NCBI GenBank assembly: GCA_036346275.1
Contig: CM070725.1
Span: 1,069,001 to 1,133,000, forward strand
Length of the DNA stretch: 64,000 nt
From: Otatea glauca
Taxonomy: Eukaryota > Streptophyta > Magnoliopsida > Poales > Poaceae
Direction of reading: 5' to 3'
Shown here: positions 44,586 through 57,341 of the stretch, one piece after another
Position numbering within the stretch: the first letter of the stretch is position 1
How the letters are laid out: the number at the start of each line of letters is the position of its first letter
The notes under the pieces: model-generated
What the model saw: the letters and a program-made list of their open reading frames with translations, nothing else
What the model was told of the DNA's origin: nothing
Databases searched by the model: none
Program-made: the position numbers and the translations under genes

Positions 44586-47500
44586 TAGCAAAGTGTGTTT
44601 TGTAGTTTGTACACGAATCTGTTTTCTCTTTATTTTAGCTATATATTTTTATTGGTAACTCCGATTTGCAAACGGTTTTCACCAGTAGCTTACTGACGAT
44701 GAGAGGAACAGAATGATATAAGTCTCGATATTAAACAGTAATTTTACTGACTGGTAACAGAAATTATTATATTTACAACATGAAATTACTACATCTATAA
44801 CATATCCTGCACATATCAGTCATTTGGCAATAAACCACCTTTATCGTATAAAGTCCATGAAAACTATATGTACAAGTTTTGAAAATTCACCAAAAATTAC
44901 CATACATAGGGAATGTAAGTTTCTATAACCCTGCAAAATTTGAAGACCAAACTCAGTCGCATTTGAAAGATACGAGGTGACAAATTTACTATTCATCATA
45001 GATTAGCAATTATCAATTTCATATCTTTCAAATGAGATTGATTTTGGTATTCAAATTTTGCACGGATGTAGAATCTCATCTCCCTTATATATGGTAATTT
45101 TTTGAGAATTTTTCAATCATTTTACTAAATGGCTGACAAATAGAACTAAAATCTTGTTCATGAAAACCACATGTACAAGTTTTCAATTTTTTTTTAAAAG
45201 TACCATAAGTATGGAAGGTGAGATTATACATTCCTGTAAAATTTGAAATCCAAAATCATTCTCATTTGAAAGATATAAAATTAACAAGTGCTAATCATTG
45301 ATGAATAGTAAATTTGTTCTTTTCATATCTTTCGAATGCAAGTGAGTTTGGTCTTCAAATTTTATAGGGCTGTAGAAACTCACATACATACATATGGTAA
45401 TTTTTTGAGAATTTTTCAGAACTTGTATATATAGTTTCACGGATTTCTACTGTTAAATGACTGATCTGTGTAGGATTTTTCAATTATGGTGTATGATAGT
45501 AATTTTTAGTTGTAAATGTAGTAATTTTATATTATAAAAATAGTAATTTACTTTACCAATCAGCAAAATTACTGTTTAGTAGTGAGACTTATATCATTTT
45601 ATTCCTCTCGTCGTCAGTAAGCTACTAGTAAAAACCATTTGTAAATCCGTGCTACCAATAAAAAGATATGACTAAAATAAAGAATAAACAGATTTATGTA
45701 TATACTAAAATACGCATTAACTAGTTGGGTTGACCAATGCATTAACTAGTAACTGATTCGGTAGTAATTGTATCTGTTGTTCTATAGTAAAATGTATTCG
45801 TGATTTACTACCGAATTGCAAAACTGGAGTACATTTATTAGTTGTTTTTGCCCCATCAGTCTGATGCATTGTTTAGTGTGTTTCATGGTTTGGTTGGACT
45901 GGGTTAAATGGCTAGGAAGTAGAATAGGTTATTCTACACGTAGCTGTAGAACAGCGCATATATATATACACACACACGGTGGCGCTATTCTACTCCCGAA
46001 CGTAGAATAGCTATTCTGCGCTCTGGTCGGAGAAGTAAATTCCACGCGCCGGCTGAAACGTAGTGAGTTAATGCATTGCAAACAACACTAGTGAATCTAG
46101 CCTACTAGTAAGGGTGCGTTTGGTTGGGTGAACGAGGATGAACGGGATGGGATGATACATGATGGATGGGATAATCCTGGATAAGATGGTACGGGGGGTG
46201 TTTGGTTGTCTGAATGGAATGATACATGATTTTTTTGGTTGCTTGGATGGAATAGTACGGGATGGTACGAGATGATGTTTGGTTGGATGGATGAAGTTAG
46301 TATGGTAAACTTTATCACTAGTGGTACGGGATGGTACAGGATGGTTCAACAATTTGGAGGTATGAGATGGTACAACATATTTAAAGAATATTCCTAGAAT
46401 CTGTACCACTTCGTTTCGTACAAGATGGTTTCATACGCTTAACCAAACGTATCTATCATGTACCATCCCATCCCGTTTATCCTCGTTCACCCAACCAAAT
46501 GCACCCTAAATCATGAAATATTTTAGTACAGAACAACTGATGAATTTACTGTCGAAGCGCATGCAAAGCACACCTGAATCTAATTCGGTGGTAAATCACA
46601 AATACATTTTACTATAGAACAACAGATTGAATTACTCTCGAAACATTTACTAGTTCATGCGTTGGTCAACCCAGCTAGTTAATGCGTATTGTAGTTTGTA
46701 CATGAATCTGTCTCTTCTTTGTTTTTTTTCATATCTTTCAGCTGATATTGATTTTGGTCTTAAAATTTTATAGTGTTGTATAATCTCTCCTCCCCTATCT
46801 ATAGTAATTTTTTGAGAATTTTTGAAAACGTGTACTTATGGTTTTCATGAATAAGAATAAAGTTCTGTTTGCTACATCTGCAGTAAAATGTTTGAAAATT
46901 TCTCAAAAAATTACCACATGTAGGGCAGTTGAGCTTCTACAATCCTGCAAAATTTGAAAACCAAGCTCAATAGGATTTGAGAGATATGAAAATAACAAAG
47001 TGCCAAACAGCATCGTATACTATCTTTTACTATAAAAAAAACACTTTACTGTGAAAATTTCTTAAAAAATTACCACATGTAGGAGAGGTAATATTCTACA
47101 ACCCTAGAAAATTTCAAAACCAAACTCAATGGGATTTGAGAGATATGAAAATAAAAAAATACCGAACAGCAGCATATACTACATTTTACTATCAAGAAAG
47201 CTGCATTTTACTGTCTCCTACTCAATCTGTTACTACATGCTGTACATAGTAGCCAAATGGTATAAAGTCTATGAAAATCATATGTATAAGCTTTCAAAAA
47301 AATTACCATATGTAGGATACGTAAGCTTATACAACTCTACAAACTTTGAAGACCAAACTCAATAGCATTTAAAAGATATGAAATTAACAAAGCACTAGAC
47401 AGTGAAAAATCACTAGTCAACCGAATTTGTCTTTTTCATATCTTTCAGTTGGTATTGATTTTGATTTTCAAATTTTTCAGAGTTGTATAATCTCACCTAC

Positions 47501-47950
47501 CATATCTATAGTAATTGTTTTAGAATTTTTGAAAATTTTTACCGTTGGTTTTCATAAATAAAAATTTAGTTCTGTTTGTCGGACCCGCAGTAAAATATTT
47601 GGAAAAATCTCAAACAATTACCACACTTAGAGGAGTTAAGCTTCTACAATCCTGCAAAATTTGAAGACCAAACTCAATAGGATTTGAGAGATATGAAAAT
47701 AATAAAGTGCCAAACAAGAGCATATACTATCTTTTACTATAAAAAAATAACACGTTACTGTGAAAAATTCTCAAAAAAGTACCACACGTAGGGGAGGTAA
47801 TATTCTACGACCCTGGAAAATTTCAAAACCAAAATAAATGGGATTTGAGAGATATGAAAATAACAAAATACCGAACAGAAACATATACTAAATTTTACTA
47901 TCAAGAAATCTGCATTTTACTACCTCCTACTATATATATATATATATATA
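44586..47950. repeat. Complex cluster of inverted and direct repeats
   Basis: Large foldback structure. 44586-44810 (cagtagcttactgacgatga, gatataagtctc) matches 45480-45725 in reverse complement. 45690-45830 (acgcattaactag, ttctatagtaaaatgtatt) matches 46530-46700 in reverse complement. A module of about 90 bp containing aattaccacatgtagg, tctacaatcctgcaaaattt and gagagatatgaaaata recurs in plus orientation near 44900, 45195, 46905, 47060, 47295, 47600 and 47770, and in minus orientation near 45030, 45330, 46740 and 47450. No coding potential. It probably derives from foldback-type DNA elements that inserted into each other. Confidence 0.75.
46112..46506. mobile_element. Tourist-like MITE (TSD TAA)
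   Basis: 395 bp with long inverted ends starting GGGTGCGTTTGGTTGGGTGA and ending in its complement (tcacccaaccaaatgcaccc), flanked by TAA on both sides (46109-46111 and 46507-46509). Ends and 3-bp target duplication fit the PIF/Harbinger-derived Tourist group. The interior is built of repeated gatggtacgggatgg-like words, giving a strong hairpin. It lies inside the foldback cluster. Confidence 0.88.
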
Positions 47951-49130
47951 TATGAAAAATAGTATTTACTCCTGGGTGGGTATAGTTACTCCCACTTCAT
48001 GTAACATCCATTGTTTGGTATGTTCATGTTTATTCTAAAGTTCATCTGAAATTAATGTTTTTCCTGTATTTTAGGCTCACATGTTATCCTGATCTTGCAT
48101 GTTGCTTCCTTCGAAAATCCTGCTGATTGATCTGTTCTATGACTCGGGATTTCTGATTTGTAATTATATGTATGCTCATCATTTAACTGTCTTTAAATAC
48201 TACCATCGTAGGCCATGGCAAAATCAAGTGATCAAATGAAACCATCTAGTGGCGGTTGCTCCAAATCTACTGTTACCAGGGCCCTTTCTTTTTTGTGCTC
48301 CAAAAAAACAGAACAGAAGACGTGTCAGTGGTTGAAGGTTCCCAATCAAGGAATAGAAGTGCTTCGAAGGTTAAGGCGGCTTTGGCCTGACGGTTTACAA
48401 TGCCTCCCTTCTTGAACCTTCGCTTAGATCGCCTGATGCCAGAACCATGGAATCGAGCGTATAGAATGAATAAGCATCTGTATCTTGGTTGAATAGCTGG
48501 CCTAGTTTGGGCACCATGATTGCAGCAGGGTCAGAATAAGACTTCGGAACTTGTATGTTCAGATCCTCAGTATCTGCGCGCGACTACCCTGCCAATTCAT
48601 CAGGTCAATACTACCTCCAGATCAAAACTCCATGCAGAGCTGTACGATGACCAAAACAATACTACCTCTCCAGTGGTACGGCATATGCGGCAGTACCTTG
48701 CTCCTTCGCCCTTCGTCGCTCAGCTGACAGAGATTTATCCATTTGTTTTGGTGGCTCCATACTACTGCTTCTTGGCTTTCCATGACAACGAAAGAAACTC
48801 AGTAAAAATACATTGAGGAACACACGGATGGAGCAGGTTTTCCCACCATTACTAACTAAACCGGATTAATACAGGTATGAGGCGCCGAAAGGTCTGTAAT
48901 CGCTAAAAGTTAACAAAATCCGACTTGCACGGACTTACTTGACAAAATTATGTATTAGTTCCTGTTTCGATGAAAGAGCGTGTGCCATGAACCTGGAAAG
49001 CCAACAATTAGTCTCGCGCACCATCTACAAATGTTCATGGCATATACAAACTATACTCCAATCATGTATGCTCCACACTCATGATGTTTCCAATATTGGT
49101 ACAGGTACAATCGTCATACACCCATATAAA
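47951..49130. other. Gene-poor stretch, no gene recognised
   Basis: Starts beside a (TA)n run (about 47931-47952). Short plus-strand frames at 48215-48415 (MAKSSDQMKPSSGG) and 48520-48816 (QYLAPSPFVAQLTEIYPFVL) look somewhat protein-like but match nothing I recognise, and no splice logic joins them convincingly. They could be fragments of a captured gene. Confidence 0.35.
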
Positions 49131-50330
49131 AAAGGAGTATGCACTTTCACATATAAAAAAAAAAGTATGTATACGTAAAGAAAACACATACGTACATACA
49201 TATTAATAAAGTAGTATCATCTTGAAAAAAAAAAGTAGAATCTTGTCAGTGTTTCGAGCACTGGCGAGTGAATTTTTAGTAAAGGGGCCGCGCGTTCCCT
49301 CTCTTTGAATGGTTAGACTCAGAGAGCCCAAGACGTATACTGGTTCGGGCTGAATGTCCCTACTCCAGTTCGTGCGGTGATGCTATATTGCTTCGGGTGC
49401 AGATGACTGCGGGGTGTTTACAAGCGAGAGCTAAGAAAACGAGAAGAGGATGGTTCGATCGATCGATCCCCCTCCTAGAGGACTCTGCCTCCCTTTATAC
49501 AGTCGGAGGGGGCAGGTTATAGGGGAAGTTGGGAGAGGAAAGGATGAGGTATCCTACGCTAGGAGTCCTGGCTCCTAGTCTTGGCGATGTGACCGGTCGT
49601 CCACTTACCCCACGCCGGGTCGGTGGACTCATCGAGTGGTGTAGTTTTCCATGTAGTCAGGGAATGGCGCTCCTACCCTCCTGTACGCCTGTCAGATGCT
49701 GACGCCATAATGCGTGGCTTCGGTGCTACCTCGGGAGGGAGCGTGTCCCCACACTATGCATGACTGAACGATGAGACTAGAGCCTTAACTTTAGCGACCT
49801 CCTTGCTGCCTTGGGAAAGAGCCACCTGCCCTCGCATGGTCACTCCGCGCTGTCGTGTCCGTGGGGGCAGGTGACCAACGGCTCGCGGCAGCCTGGCACT
49901 CGGTCCTCGGCGGAGATCGCTTCGAATTGGTCGGAGCTCGCGGGGTCCGACCCGTGGCGGGATCGGACGCTCCTGGTTGGTTTGGTTGGGGTCGAGTGTC
50001 TTTCGTGGCCCAGCGGGGACCTTTGGCCAGAGCCGGTCTTGGAGCAGCCCGTTCGTCATTCCGGACCGCTGGGTACCCGTGGTGAGAGTGTTCGTCAAAT
50101 CTACATGTACAAAAAAAGAGCATCTACATGTATGAAAAAAGGTAGTATCTACGCGTACGAAAAAAAGGAGTATGTATACGTAAAGAAAACACATACGTAC
50201 ATACATATTAATAAAGTAGTTTCATCTTAAAAAAAGGTAGTATCTATATGTACGAAACAAGAGTATGTACACATGTGAAAAAGAGTATGTATACATGTGA
50301 AAGATGTACACTGCATTCTTCTTTTGATCT
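49131..50330. repeat. Degenerate agtatgta-type repeats around a solo LTR
   Basis: On either side of the solo LTR, short words such as aaaaaaggagtatgtatacg and acacatacgtacatacatat recur. A stretch of about 70 bp (taaagaaaacacatacgtac ... aataaagtagtWtcatctt) occurs at about 49174-49232 and again at 50179-50228. The LTR therefore landed in a minisatellite-like tract that continues to about 50330 and, more weakly, to 50500. Confidence 0.6.
49244..50097 (-). mobile_element. Solo Retand-like LTR (TSD AATCT)
   Basis: 854 bp with ends tgtcagtgtttcgagcactg and gagagtgttcgtca, flanked by AATCT on both sides (49239-49243 and 50098-50102). Start and end words, and the internal gaatggttagac, resemble the LTRs at 5509 and 20006, so it is a related but distinct subfamily in the same orientation. 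No internal region remains. Confidence 0.88.
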
Positions 50331-50780
50331 ATAAACTCCATTTTGTTCCCAGCTTGTGGTTGCCGCTCAATCAAAAACAGGAAGCAGTTTGATATACATA
50401 CTCCAGGCTAGTCCATCTATGAACATGTCAACCCTAACATGGTCCAAAAAAGAGTATGTACATGGTCTAACAAAAGGAGTATGTACAGTACTATACGCTA
50501 GTGTGCACATACTACTATGCATGCTTTCCAGTCTACACATTCTCCACGAACTTTCATTAAGAAAAATCAATACACATCACTTCATTCGGAGTTTGTTTGG
50601 ATAGACTGGCTCCTCTCCGACAATCAAGCAAGTAGTTGAGCTATAATCATTAAAGGGATACAGTAATGGAGTCGTTGTGCGTCATTTGGACCCAAAAACC
50701 TGATCAGAGTGGAACTATTTTGAGCCAGATGGACGGTAGATATTATGGGAGTAATTACTCTTGAGAGTAGAAAAAAGGCT

Positions 50781-50814
<34 letters not shown>

Positions 50815-51330
50815 TTCAACCTGTGCACATGTACGGATTAAGTCAGAAAAATAATACTTTCTACTGTTAAAGAAGGGTGTAGAATTAACACTAAATTGGT
50901 TGTTTCGAATGGATAAAACTTTATTTCTTAGTTGGCATGGTGGACTTCCGTTGCAATACTATAATCGGTCTACAAACTTTAAACATTGAAAACGTCGGTA
51001 TTTAAAAATTAAAAGTATATATGTACGAGCATTAATTAATTCGAAATTTGCATATACATGGACAGAAAAGGCTTGCTTAAATTTTAAATTCTGAATTTTT
51101 GAACTTTTATGTTATCTATAAAGCTGGTTAAAAATTCTAGTTGTTAGATGCTGCTTGACCATGCTTTACATTCTAAATCGAACTGTAGTTCCAGCTTCAC
51201 ATCTTGCTCTGTCATGAATTCATCAGTTTTTAATTATCGGCCTCAATGATTGAAACATAAGAAATAATTATACTGCAGTAGGAAACTAAAGGGCATGCAG
51301 CCACTGATCAGGATTCTTGTAAGTTCTCAT
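50331..51330. other. Gene-free stretch with a dispersed repeat
   Basis: 50331-50770 is anonymous, with scattered agtatgtaca words. A (TA)n run lies at about 50783-50811. 50815-51112 is a copy of the repeat also present at 62212-62472. 51113-51330 shows nothing further and ends at the copia target site. Confidence 0.45.
50815..51112 (+). repeat. Dispersed repeat, copy 1
   Basis: Shares ctgtgcacatgtacggatta, ggataaaactttatttctta and gcatatacatggacagaaaa with 62212-62472 in the same order and orientation. This copy has about 35 bp (near 50872-50907) that the other lacks. Both lie just downstream of TA-rich tracts. Class unknown. Confidence 0.75.
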
Positions 51331-51609
51331 TGTTGTAAAATCAAGCACAAAGAAATCAAACACCAGACATAGAATTTTACGTGAAAAACCCTTGCGAGAA
51401 AAAACCACAAGCGTCAATCAACGATCTCACTATTTTGGGAAATTAAGTACAAACGCAGGGGATTACAATGAGCCATCCACTCTCCCCGTGCGGCTTACAA
51501 GAGGTATTTATAAGGAGGACAAAGTGACTCGAGTCTAAAACGGGCTACACCAAAATATAGGCCAGAGGCGTCTCTAAGCCCCAAAGGAAATTCGGATCAA
51601 CACCCAACA
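51331..51609 (-). repeat. 3' LTR of the minus-strand copia element
   Basis: 279 bp, tgttgtaaaatcaagcac ... ggatcaacacccaaca, with a minus-strand TATA-like box (complement of gtatttataagg, about 51510-51521). It differs from the right LTR by many substitutions and by a segment of about 30 bp. Confidence 0.9.
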
Positions 51610-51856
51610 AACTCCACCTTGAGACGAATTTCCTCTTGTAGCAAAAACATAATCACTGAACTATCTTCAATAATAAATATCACCGGCGCCAAAAAAATAT
51701 CTAGGATTTAAACTATAACTCCAACTAAGCTTGAGCATAGCTCAAACTTAGTAATAGAAATTGAATTTGTCATCATGACAGTGGAATTATCATGGGTATT
51801 TATCTAGGATATTTTGATGTCACCTTGAGCGGCGACATCTCGAATATAATGATACC

Positions 51857-54800
51857 TCACATCAATGTGCTTTGTTTTTTCATGATACATATGATCCTTT
51901 GTGAGGTAAATAGCATTTTGACTATCACAAAATAAAGTAACACGAGAAGTAACCCGCTGAGCTCAGTGTATAAACCTCTCAACCAAGTAGTTTCTTTACA
52001 TGCATCAGAAATAGCCATATATTCAGCTTCAGTAGTTGAAAGAGCAACAGTAGCTTGCTTTCCAACTGATAGCACAACCACCAATGATGAACACATAACC
52101 TGTGAGAGATCTCCTCTTATCTAAGTCACCATCATATTCAGAATCAACATAACCAACAAGCCCATCTCCAGATTTTCCAAACTGCAAACATGCATTAGAG
52201 GTACCACGCAAGTATATGAAAATCCACTGAACTGCTTTCCAATGCTCTTTGTCAGGATTAGCCATGTATCTACTGACAACACTTAGTGCATGAGATAAAT
52301 CAGGACGAGAACAAACCATGGCATACATAAGAGAACCAACTGCACTGGAATATGGGACTCTAGACATGTACTCGATATCATCATCTGACTCTAGACATAA
52401 AGCTGAAGATAATCCGAAATGTGTAGCTAAAGGAGTACTCACTGGTTTTGCATCATGCATATTAAAGCGACGAAGGATCTTTTCAATATAACCTTGCTGA
52501 CTAAGGTATAATTTACCAGATTTCCTTGCTCTAATAATTTCCATGCCAAGAATTTTCTTTACTGCACCTAAATCCTTCATCTCAAATTCTTTACTCAATT
52601 GTGCCTTTAGTTTAGCTGAACATCATCACTGAACTATCTTCAATAATAAATATCAACATAAAAAAGCAAATATATAGCTGAACCATTAACAGTCTTCAAG
52701 TAAACACAGTTATCATAATTGGACCGCTTAAAACCATGAGAGAGCATAACTGAATCAAATTTCTTGTACCATTGCCTAGGGGATTGTTTCAAACCATAAA
52801 GGGATTTCTTCAATCTACAAACCAGGTGTATTTTTCCAGGAATAACAAAACCTTCAGGTTGGTCCATATAAATATCTTCCTCTAACTATCCATGCAAGAA
52901 TGCAGTTTTAACATCTAATTGCTCAAGTTCATAGTCATGCATGGCAACAATACTGAGTAGAGTGCGAATAGAACTGTGTTTCACAACAGGAGAAAATACA
53001 TCATTGAAATCAATACTTGGAATCTGGCTATAGCCTTTAGCAACCAGCCTTGCTTTATACCTTGTTGAATTAGTAGGAGAAATACATTCCTTTCTTTTGA
53101 AAATCCACTTACAACGGACAGTCTTCTTGTCTTTAGAAAATTTTACTAAATCCCAAATACTATTCTTTTCAAGTGACTCCATCTCATCTTGCATATCGGT
53201 CATTCAATTTTTATAATCAGCAGAAGTAATAGCCTCAACATAATTAGAAGGTTCAGCATTATTTTCTGTTTCTTCTGCAACAATTATAGCATAAGAAGCA
53301 ATATCACATTCTTCAATGAATCTTTTAGGTGGATTAATGGACCTTCTAGGTCTGTCAATAGCAATAGAATGTTGTGAAGGCTGCACAACTGGAGAAGAAT
53401 GCTCAACAATATATGAATCATCAACAATAGGTTCGTCTTGAACAGCAGTATTATTATTAGTTTGTATATATTTTGAATCAATAAGGTGCCCACCTGCACA
53501 CTAATTTTCTGTTGTTTCTCAATAGGAATATTTGTATCTAATTTGTCATTTAACATAACAGATTCATTAAAAATAACATTCCTACTGATAACAACCTTTT
53601 GTGTTTGAGGATTCCACAATTTATAACCTTTAACACCAGATTTCTAACCAAGAAAGATGCACTTAATAGCTCTAGGCTCTAATTTACCATTATCAACGTG
53701 AACACAAACAGTGCAACTAAAAACTCTCAATTGTGAATAATCAGCTGGCGAACGAGACCATACCTCAATTAGATTTTTCTTATCAATAGCAATGGAGGGA
53801 GACCGATTAATAAGATAGCAAGCAGTTGTAGCAGCTTCAGCCCAAAAACACCTATGCAAACCAGCATTAGACAACATACAACGGGCCCTTGAGATGATGA
53901 TTCTGTTCATACGCTCAGCTACACCGTATGAGGAACAGTGTAGTTACGTACAATACCTTCAGACATGCAATATGAATTAAATTTATCAGAACATAATTCC
54001 ATCCCATTATGAGTATGAAGTTTCTTTACCTTCTTTTCAGTTTGCTTTTCAATCATCACCTTTCACTCTTTAAATGCTAAAAATGCTTCTGATTTATGCT
54101 TCAAGAAATAAGGCCAGAATTTTCTCGAATAATCATCAATAATTGTTAACATATAACGAGCACCTCCAAAAGAAGTCTTACGAGATAACCCCCATAAATC
54201 AGAATGCACATAATCAAGAATGCCTTCTGTAGTATGAACTGAAGTGTTGAATTTCACCCTCCTATGCTTACCAAATATGCAATGCTCACAGGAATCCAAT
54301 TTTCCACTATTATATCCATCAAGAAATCCTCTTTTACTCAATACTGCTAAACCCTATTAACTCATATGTCCAAGACGCTTGTGCCAAATATTAGCAATAT
54401 CAGGTGATGAATGTGAAGAAACAAAGACATCACCTATAATTGTAATGCCTTGTAGACGATATAAATTGGCAGATTTCAAATCACTTTTCATAACAATAAG
54501 AGAACCTTTTGATACCTTCAAAATTCCATTGCCACTGGAATACTTATACCCTTTAGTATCAAGAGTACTCAAAGAAATAAGATTCCTTGTCATACCTGGA
54601 ATGTGCCTCACATCTGTCAAAGTTCTGATAATGCCATCATACATCTTGATTTGAACAGATCCAATGCCAACAATAGGACGTGGCAAATCACCACCCATCC
54701 TAACAGATTAGCATCTTTAACAGACTCATAAGTGATGAACCAATCTCTATTAATGCATATATGAAAAGAAGTAACGGAATCTATAATCCATTCATCACTA

Positions 54801-55761
54801 CTACTTGCACATCCAGCAAAAGCAACAATGGTCTCACCATCAGAATTACTATCAGCAGTAGCAACAGAAGCATTACCTTCCTCATAAGATTTAACTTTTG
54901 GCTTGTAGTTGCCGTTCCTCTTTTCTCTGTTCTTTAACTTGTAACATTCAGATATTTCATGATTATTTTTCTTGCAATACCTGCAAAATTTTTCTTTACC
55001 TCTAGACTTAGAACGGCTCCTATAACTGCTTGAACTTTTCTTTTCTTTTGTCCGTCCACGAACAGACAAAGCTTCACCATGCGAACTAGAACTTTCAGAA
55101 GACAACATTAATTTCATATTTTCTTTTACATGTAAGGCCTCATAATCTTCAGCAACAGTTAATATGTCACGATTATATAAAATAGTGTCTCTTAAATTTG
55201 AAAATGATGGAGGTAGGGAACACAAAAGAATAAGACTAGATTCTCATCATCAAATTTTACCTCCATAGACTCAAGGTTAGAAACAATCTCCTTGAAGGCT
55301 GATAGGTGATTTAACACGGAACCACCCTCTTGCAACTTGTGCGAAAATAATTTCATTTTCACATGCATTTTGCTCGTAAGATTCTTGAACATGCAAATTG
55401 ATTCCAACTTTAACCATAAAGCAGCTGCAGTTTTCTCCTGCAAAACCTCTTGCAAAATATTATTTGATAAATGAAGATGAATTTGAGATAAGGTCTTACG
55501 ATCTTTTATTTTTTCTTCATCAGTCCTGATCTTTTGATCTTTATTTCCGAATTTATCAAATGCATCATCCAGGTCAGTGTGCGCAAGAATTGCTCTCATT
55601 TTGACTTGCCATAGAGAAAATCTGCTGTCATGATCTAGCAGAGGAATATCATACTTCAGTGAGGCTATAATGCAAAGAAATATGCTTAAGAGCACGAACG
55701 GGAAAAAAATGGCTGAAAAATGAGCTTCTAACAAAATTCTTGGAACGCGTGCTGGGTGCAT
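51857..55761 (-). pseudogene. Copia gag-pol polyprotein relic
   Basis: Minus strand, broken into frames. Gag core (55700-55225: SRFSLWQVKMRAILAHTDLD; KLFSHKLQEGGSVLNHLSAF) and zinc knuckle CRYCKKNNHEISECY (about 54970). Protease site WIIDSVTSFHIC (about 54780), where DSG or DSA is usual. GAG pre-integrase ANIWHKRLGHMS and integrase YVHSDLWGLSRKTSFGGARY (about 54240-54090). RT with ARLVAKGYSQIPSIDFNDVF, ELEQLDVKTAFLHG (about 52890) and KKSLYGLKQSPRQWYKKFDS, the catalytic loop reading YVDI rather than YVDD (about 52653). RNase H with QATVALSTTEAEYMAISDAC (about 52030). Confidence 0.85.
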
Positions 55762-55969
55762 GTAGCAAATAGTGATCTGAAGCCTGTGTAACTCTCGGGT
55801 GCGCGTAGCAGTTTGCTTCGGTTGACGTTAGTGATGACGTCAGTAACGTCAGCGAGCGCATCACGCTGCGGATCGATCGGATCTTCTGCAGCCATAGCTT
55901 CGTAGTCAAATCGGTGGCAAGTCTCTTCGACTTCCGATCAGGAGCCGATAGCGACGAGCGGTGGCCGGC

Positions 55970-56440
55970 ACACGACGGCGACAATCAGGGTGGCGACGGC
56001 TGACGGCAAGACGGTACGACCGGCGAGATGGCGACGACCGGCGACCGATCGGTGAAGAAAACGGCGCTCGGTGAGGCGCCGGCTGCGGAGACGAGGAGCA
56101 GGCAGCACGCGACGACAAGGAGCAGACGGCGCGTCGGAAACCGAAGCGATGCGCGAAGACGAAGCAGATCGCACCGGGAAGACGAACGGTCGGATGGCGC
56201 CGGGTGCGAAGCGAGCGGACGTCGGCACCGGTCAAGATTGGTGGTGGCGTGCGCTGGTGGTGCGCGACGAGGAAGACCAGGCAGCGCGCGACGCGACGAC
56301 GAAGAAGACCAGCGTCGAGCGGGACGGCGGAGCACGCCGGCGAGCAGGTCGGCCGGACGGTGACGGACGACGGCGATGGGTCGGCTGGCGGCGTAGCACA
56401 ACGACGAGGATACCGGCGACGGATCCGATCGGAAGATGAA
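55970..56440 (-). other. GC-rich leader of the minus-strand copia element
   Basis: Lies between the primer site and gag. Open frames on both strands (for example 55985-56599 minus and 56028-56363 plus) reflect high GC content and scarcity of stops. The arginine/serine-rich products match no domain, so they are not annotated as genes. Confidence 0.55.
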
Positions 56441-56499
56441 CAGTGCGATCCGATGTGGAATTTTTTTTCTTTCTCTCGTGATTGATGCTCTGATACCAC

Positions 56500-56748
56500 T
56501 GGTTGTAAAATCAAGCATAAAGAAATGAAACACGAGATACAAAATTTTACATAAAAAACCCTTGCGGGAAAAACCACGGGCGTCAATCAGCAATCTCATT
56601 ATTTTGGGGAATTGAGTACAAACGCAGGGGATTACAATGAACCGTTCAGTCTCCCTGTGCGGCTTACAATATATCTAAAACGGATTATACCGAAATATAG
56701 ATCAAAGACGTCCCTAAGACCCAAAGGAAATTCGGATCTACACCAACA
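56500..56748 (-). repeat. 5' LTR of the minus-strand copia element
   Basis: 249 bp, tggttgtaaaatcaagca ... ggatctacaccaaca. The primer-binding site lies immediately inside at 56487-56498. Confidence 0.9.
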
Positions 56749-56753
56749 CTCAT

Positions 56754-57310
56754 GAATGCCACATGACTACATGAGGACTTTGCATCTTCGTGGAGTCCAG
56801 TAGCGTATTGCCTCAATTCTTCTTGGACTCGCTCGGTGTTTTCCTTGCTTGACGGCGGACCCTGTATGACGGCAGCGATGGTGCATGCTCCTTGACTCCC
56901 TAATAGGTTGCAGCCAATTCATTGTTACTTCTCTGTTCATTTTTATAAGAGGTGTTTTGATTTTGTACAAAGATTAAGGTTATGTTAAAATTGAGAAAGA
57001 TATAAGAAAAAATAACTTAGATGTCCTCATTTAATTGTCTTAGAAGATGAAAGATATACTTTATGTGGGTGGTAATGAATAAATACATATGTTTGAGAGA
57101 GGATAAATAAGGGTATAGAAGGAAAGGCCTCATTAAATCTACATGCAAATCTTATATTTATGAATAAGACCATTAAAAAAATAATCCTTATAAAAGCATA
57201 CCGAGGAAATATATCATTAAAACAAAATAGGGTTAACTGGAGGCGCCATGTTCATTTTAGAATTCAGAGAGCCGCAAATATTAATCGGAGAAAGGACAAA
57301 GGTAATTAGA

Positions 57311-57341
<31 letters not shown>

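Larger units (their letters stand above)
51331..56748 (-). mobile_element. Full-length Ty1/copia element, mutated (TSD CTCAT)
   Basis: 5.4 kb on the minus strand, flanked by CTCAT (51326-51330 and 56749-56753). The 5' LTR is on the right (56500-56748) and the 3' LTR on the left (51331-51609). The primer-binding site, read on the minus strand as TGGTATCAGAGC (56487-56498), fits initiator methionine tRNA. A purine tract (aaggtggagtt) adjoins the 3' LTR. A GC-rich leader (about 55970-56440) precedes gag. Domain order is gag, protease, integrase, RT, RNase H, as in copia. Multiple stops and two altered catalytic motifs make it inactive. Confidence 0.92.

Noticed and set aside
55938..56599. Several long serine/arginine-rich frames beside the copia primer site
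   Set aside because: They lie in the GC-rich leader between LTR and gag and have no recognisable domain.
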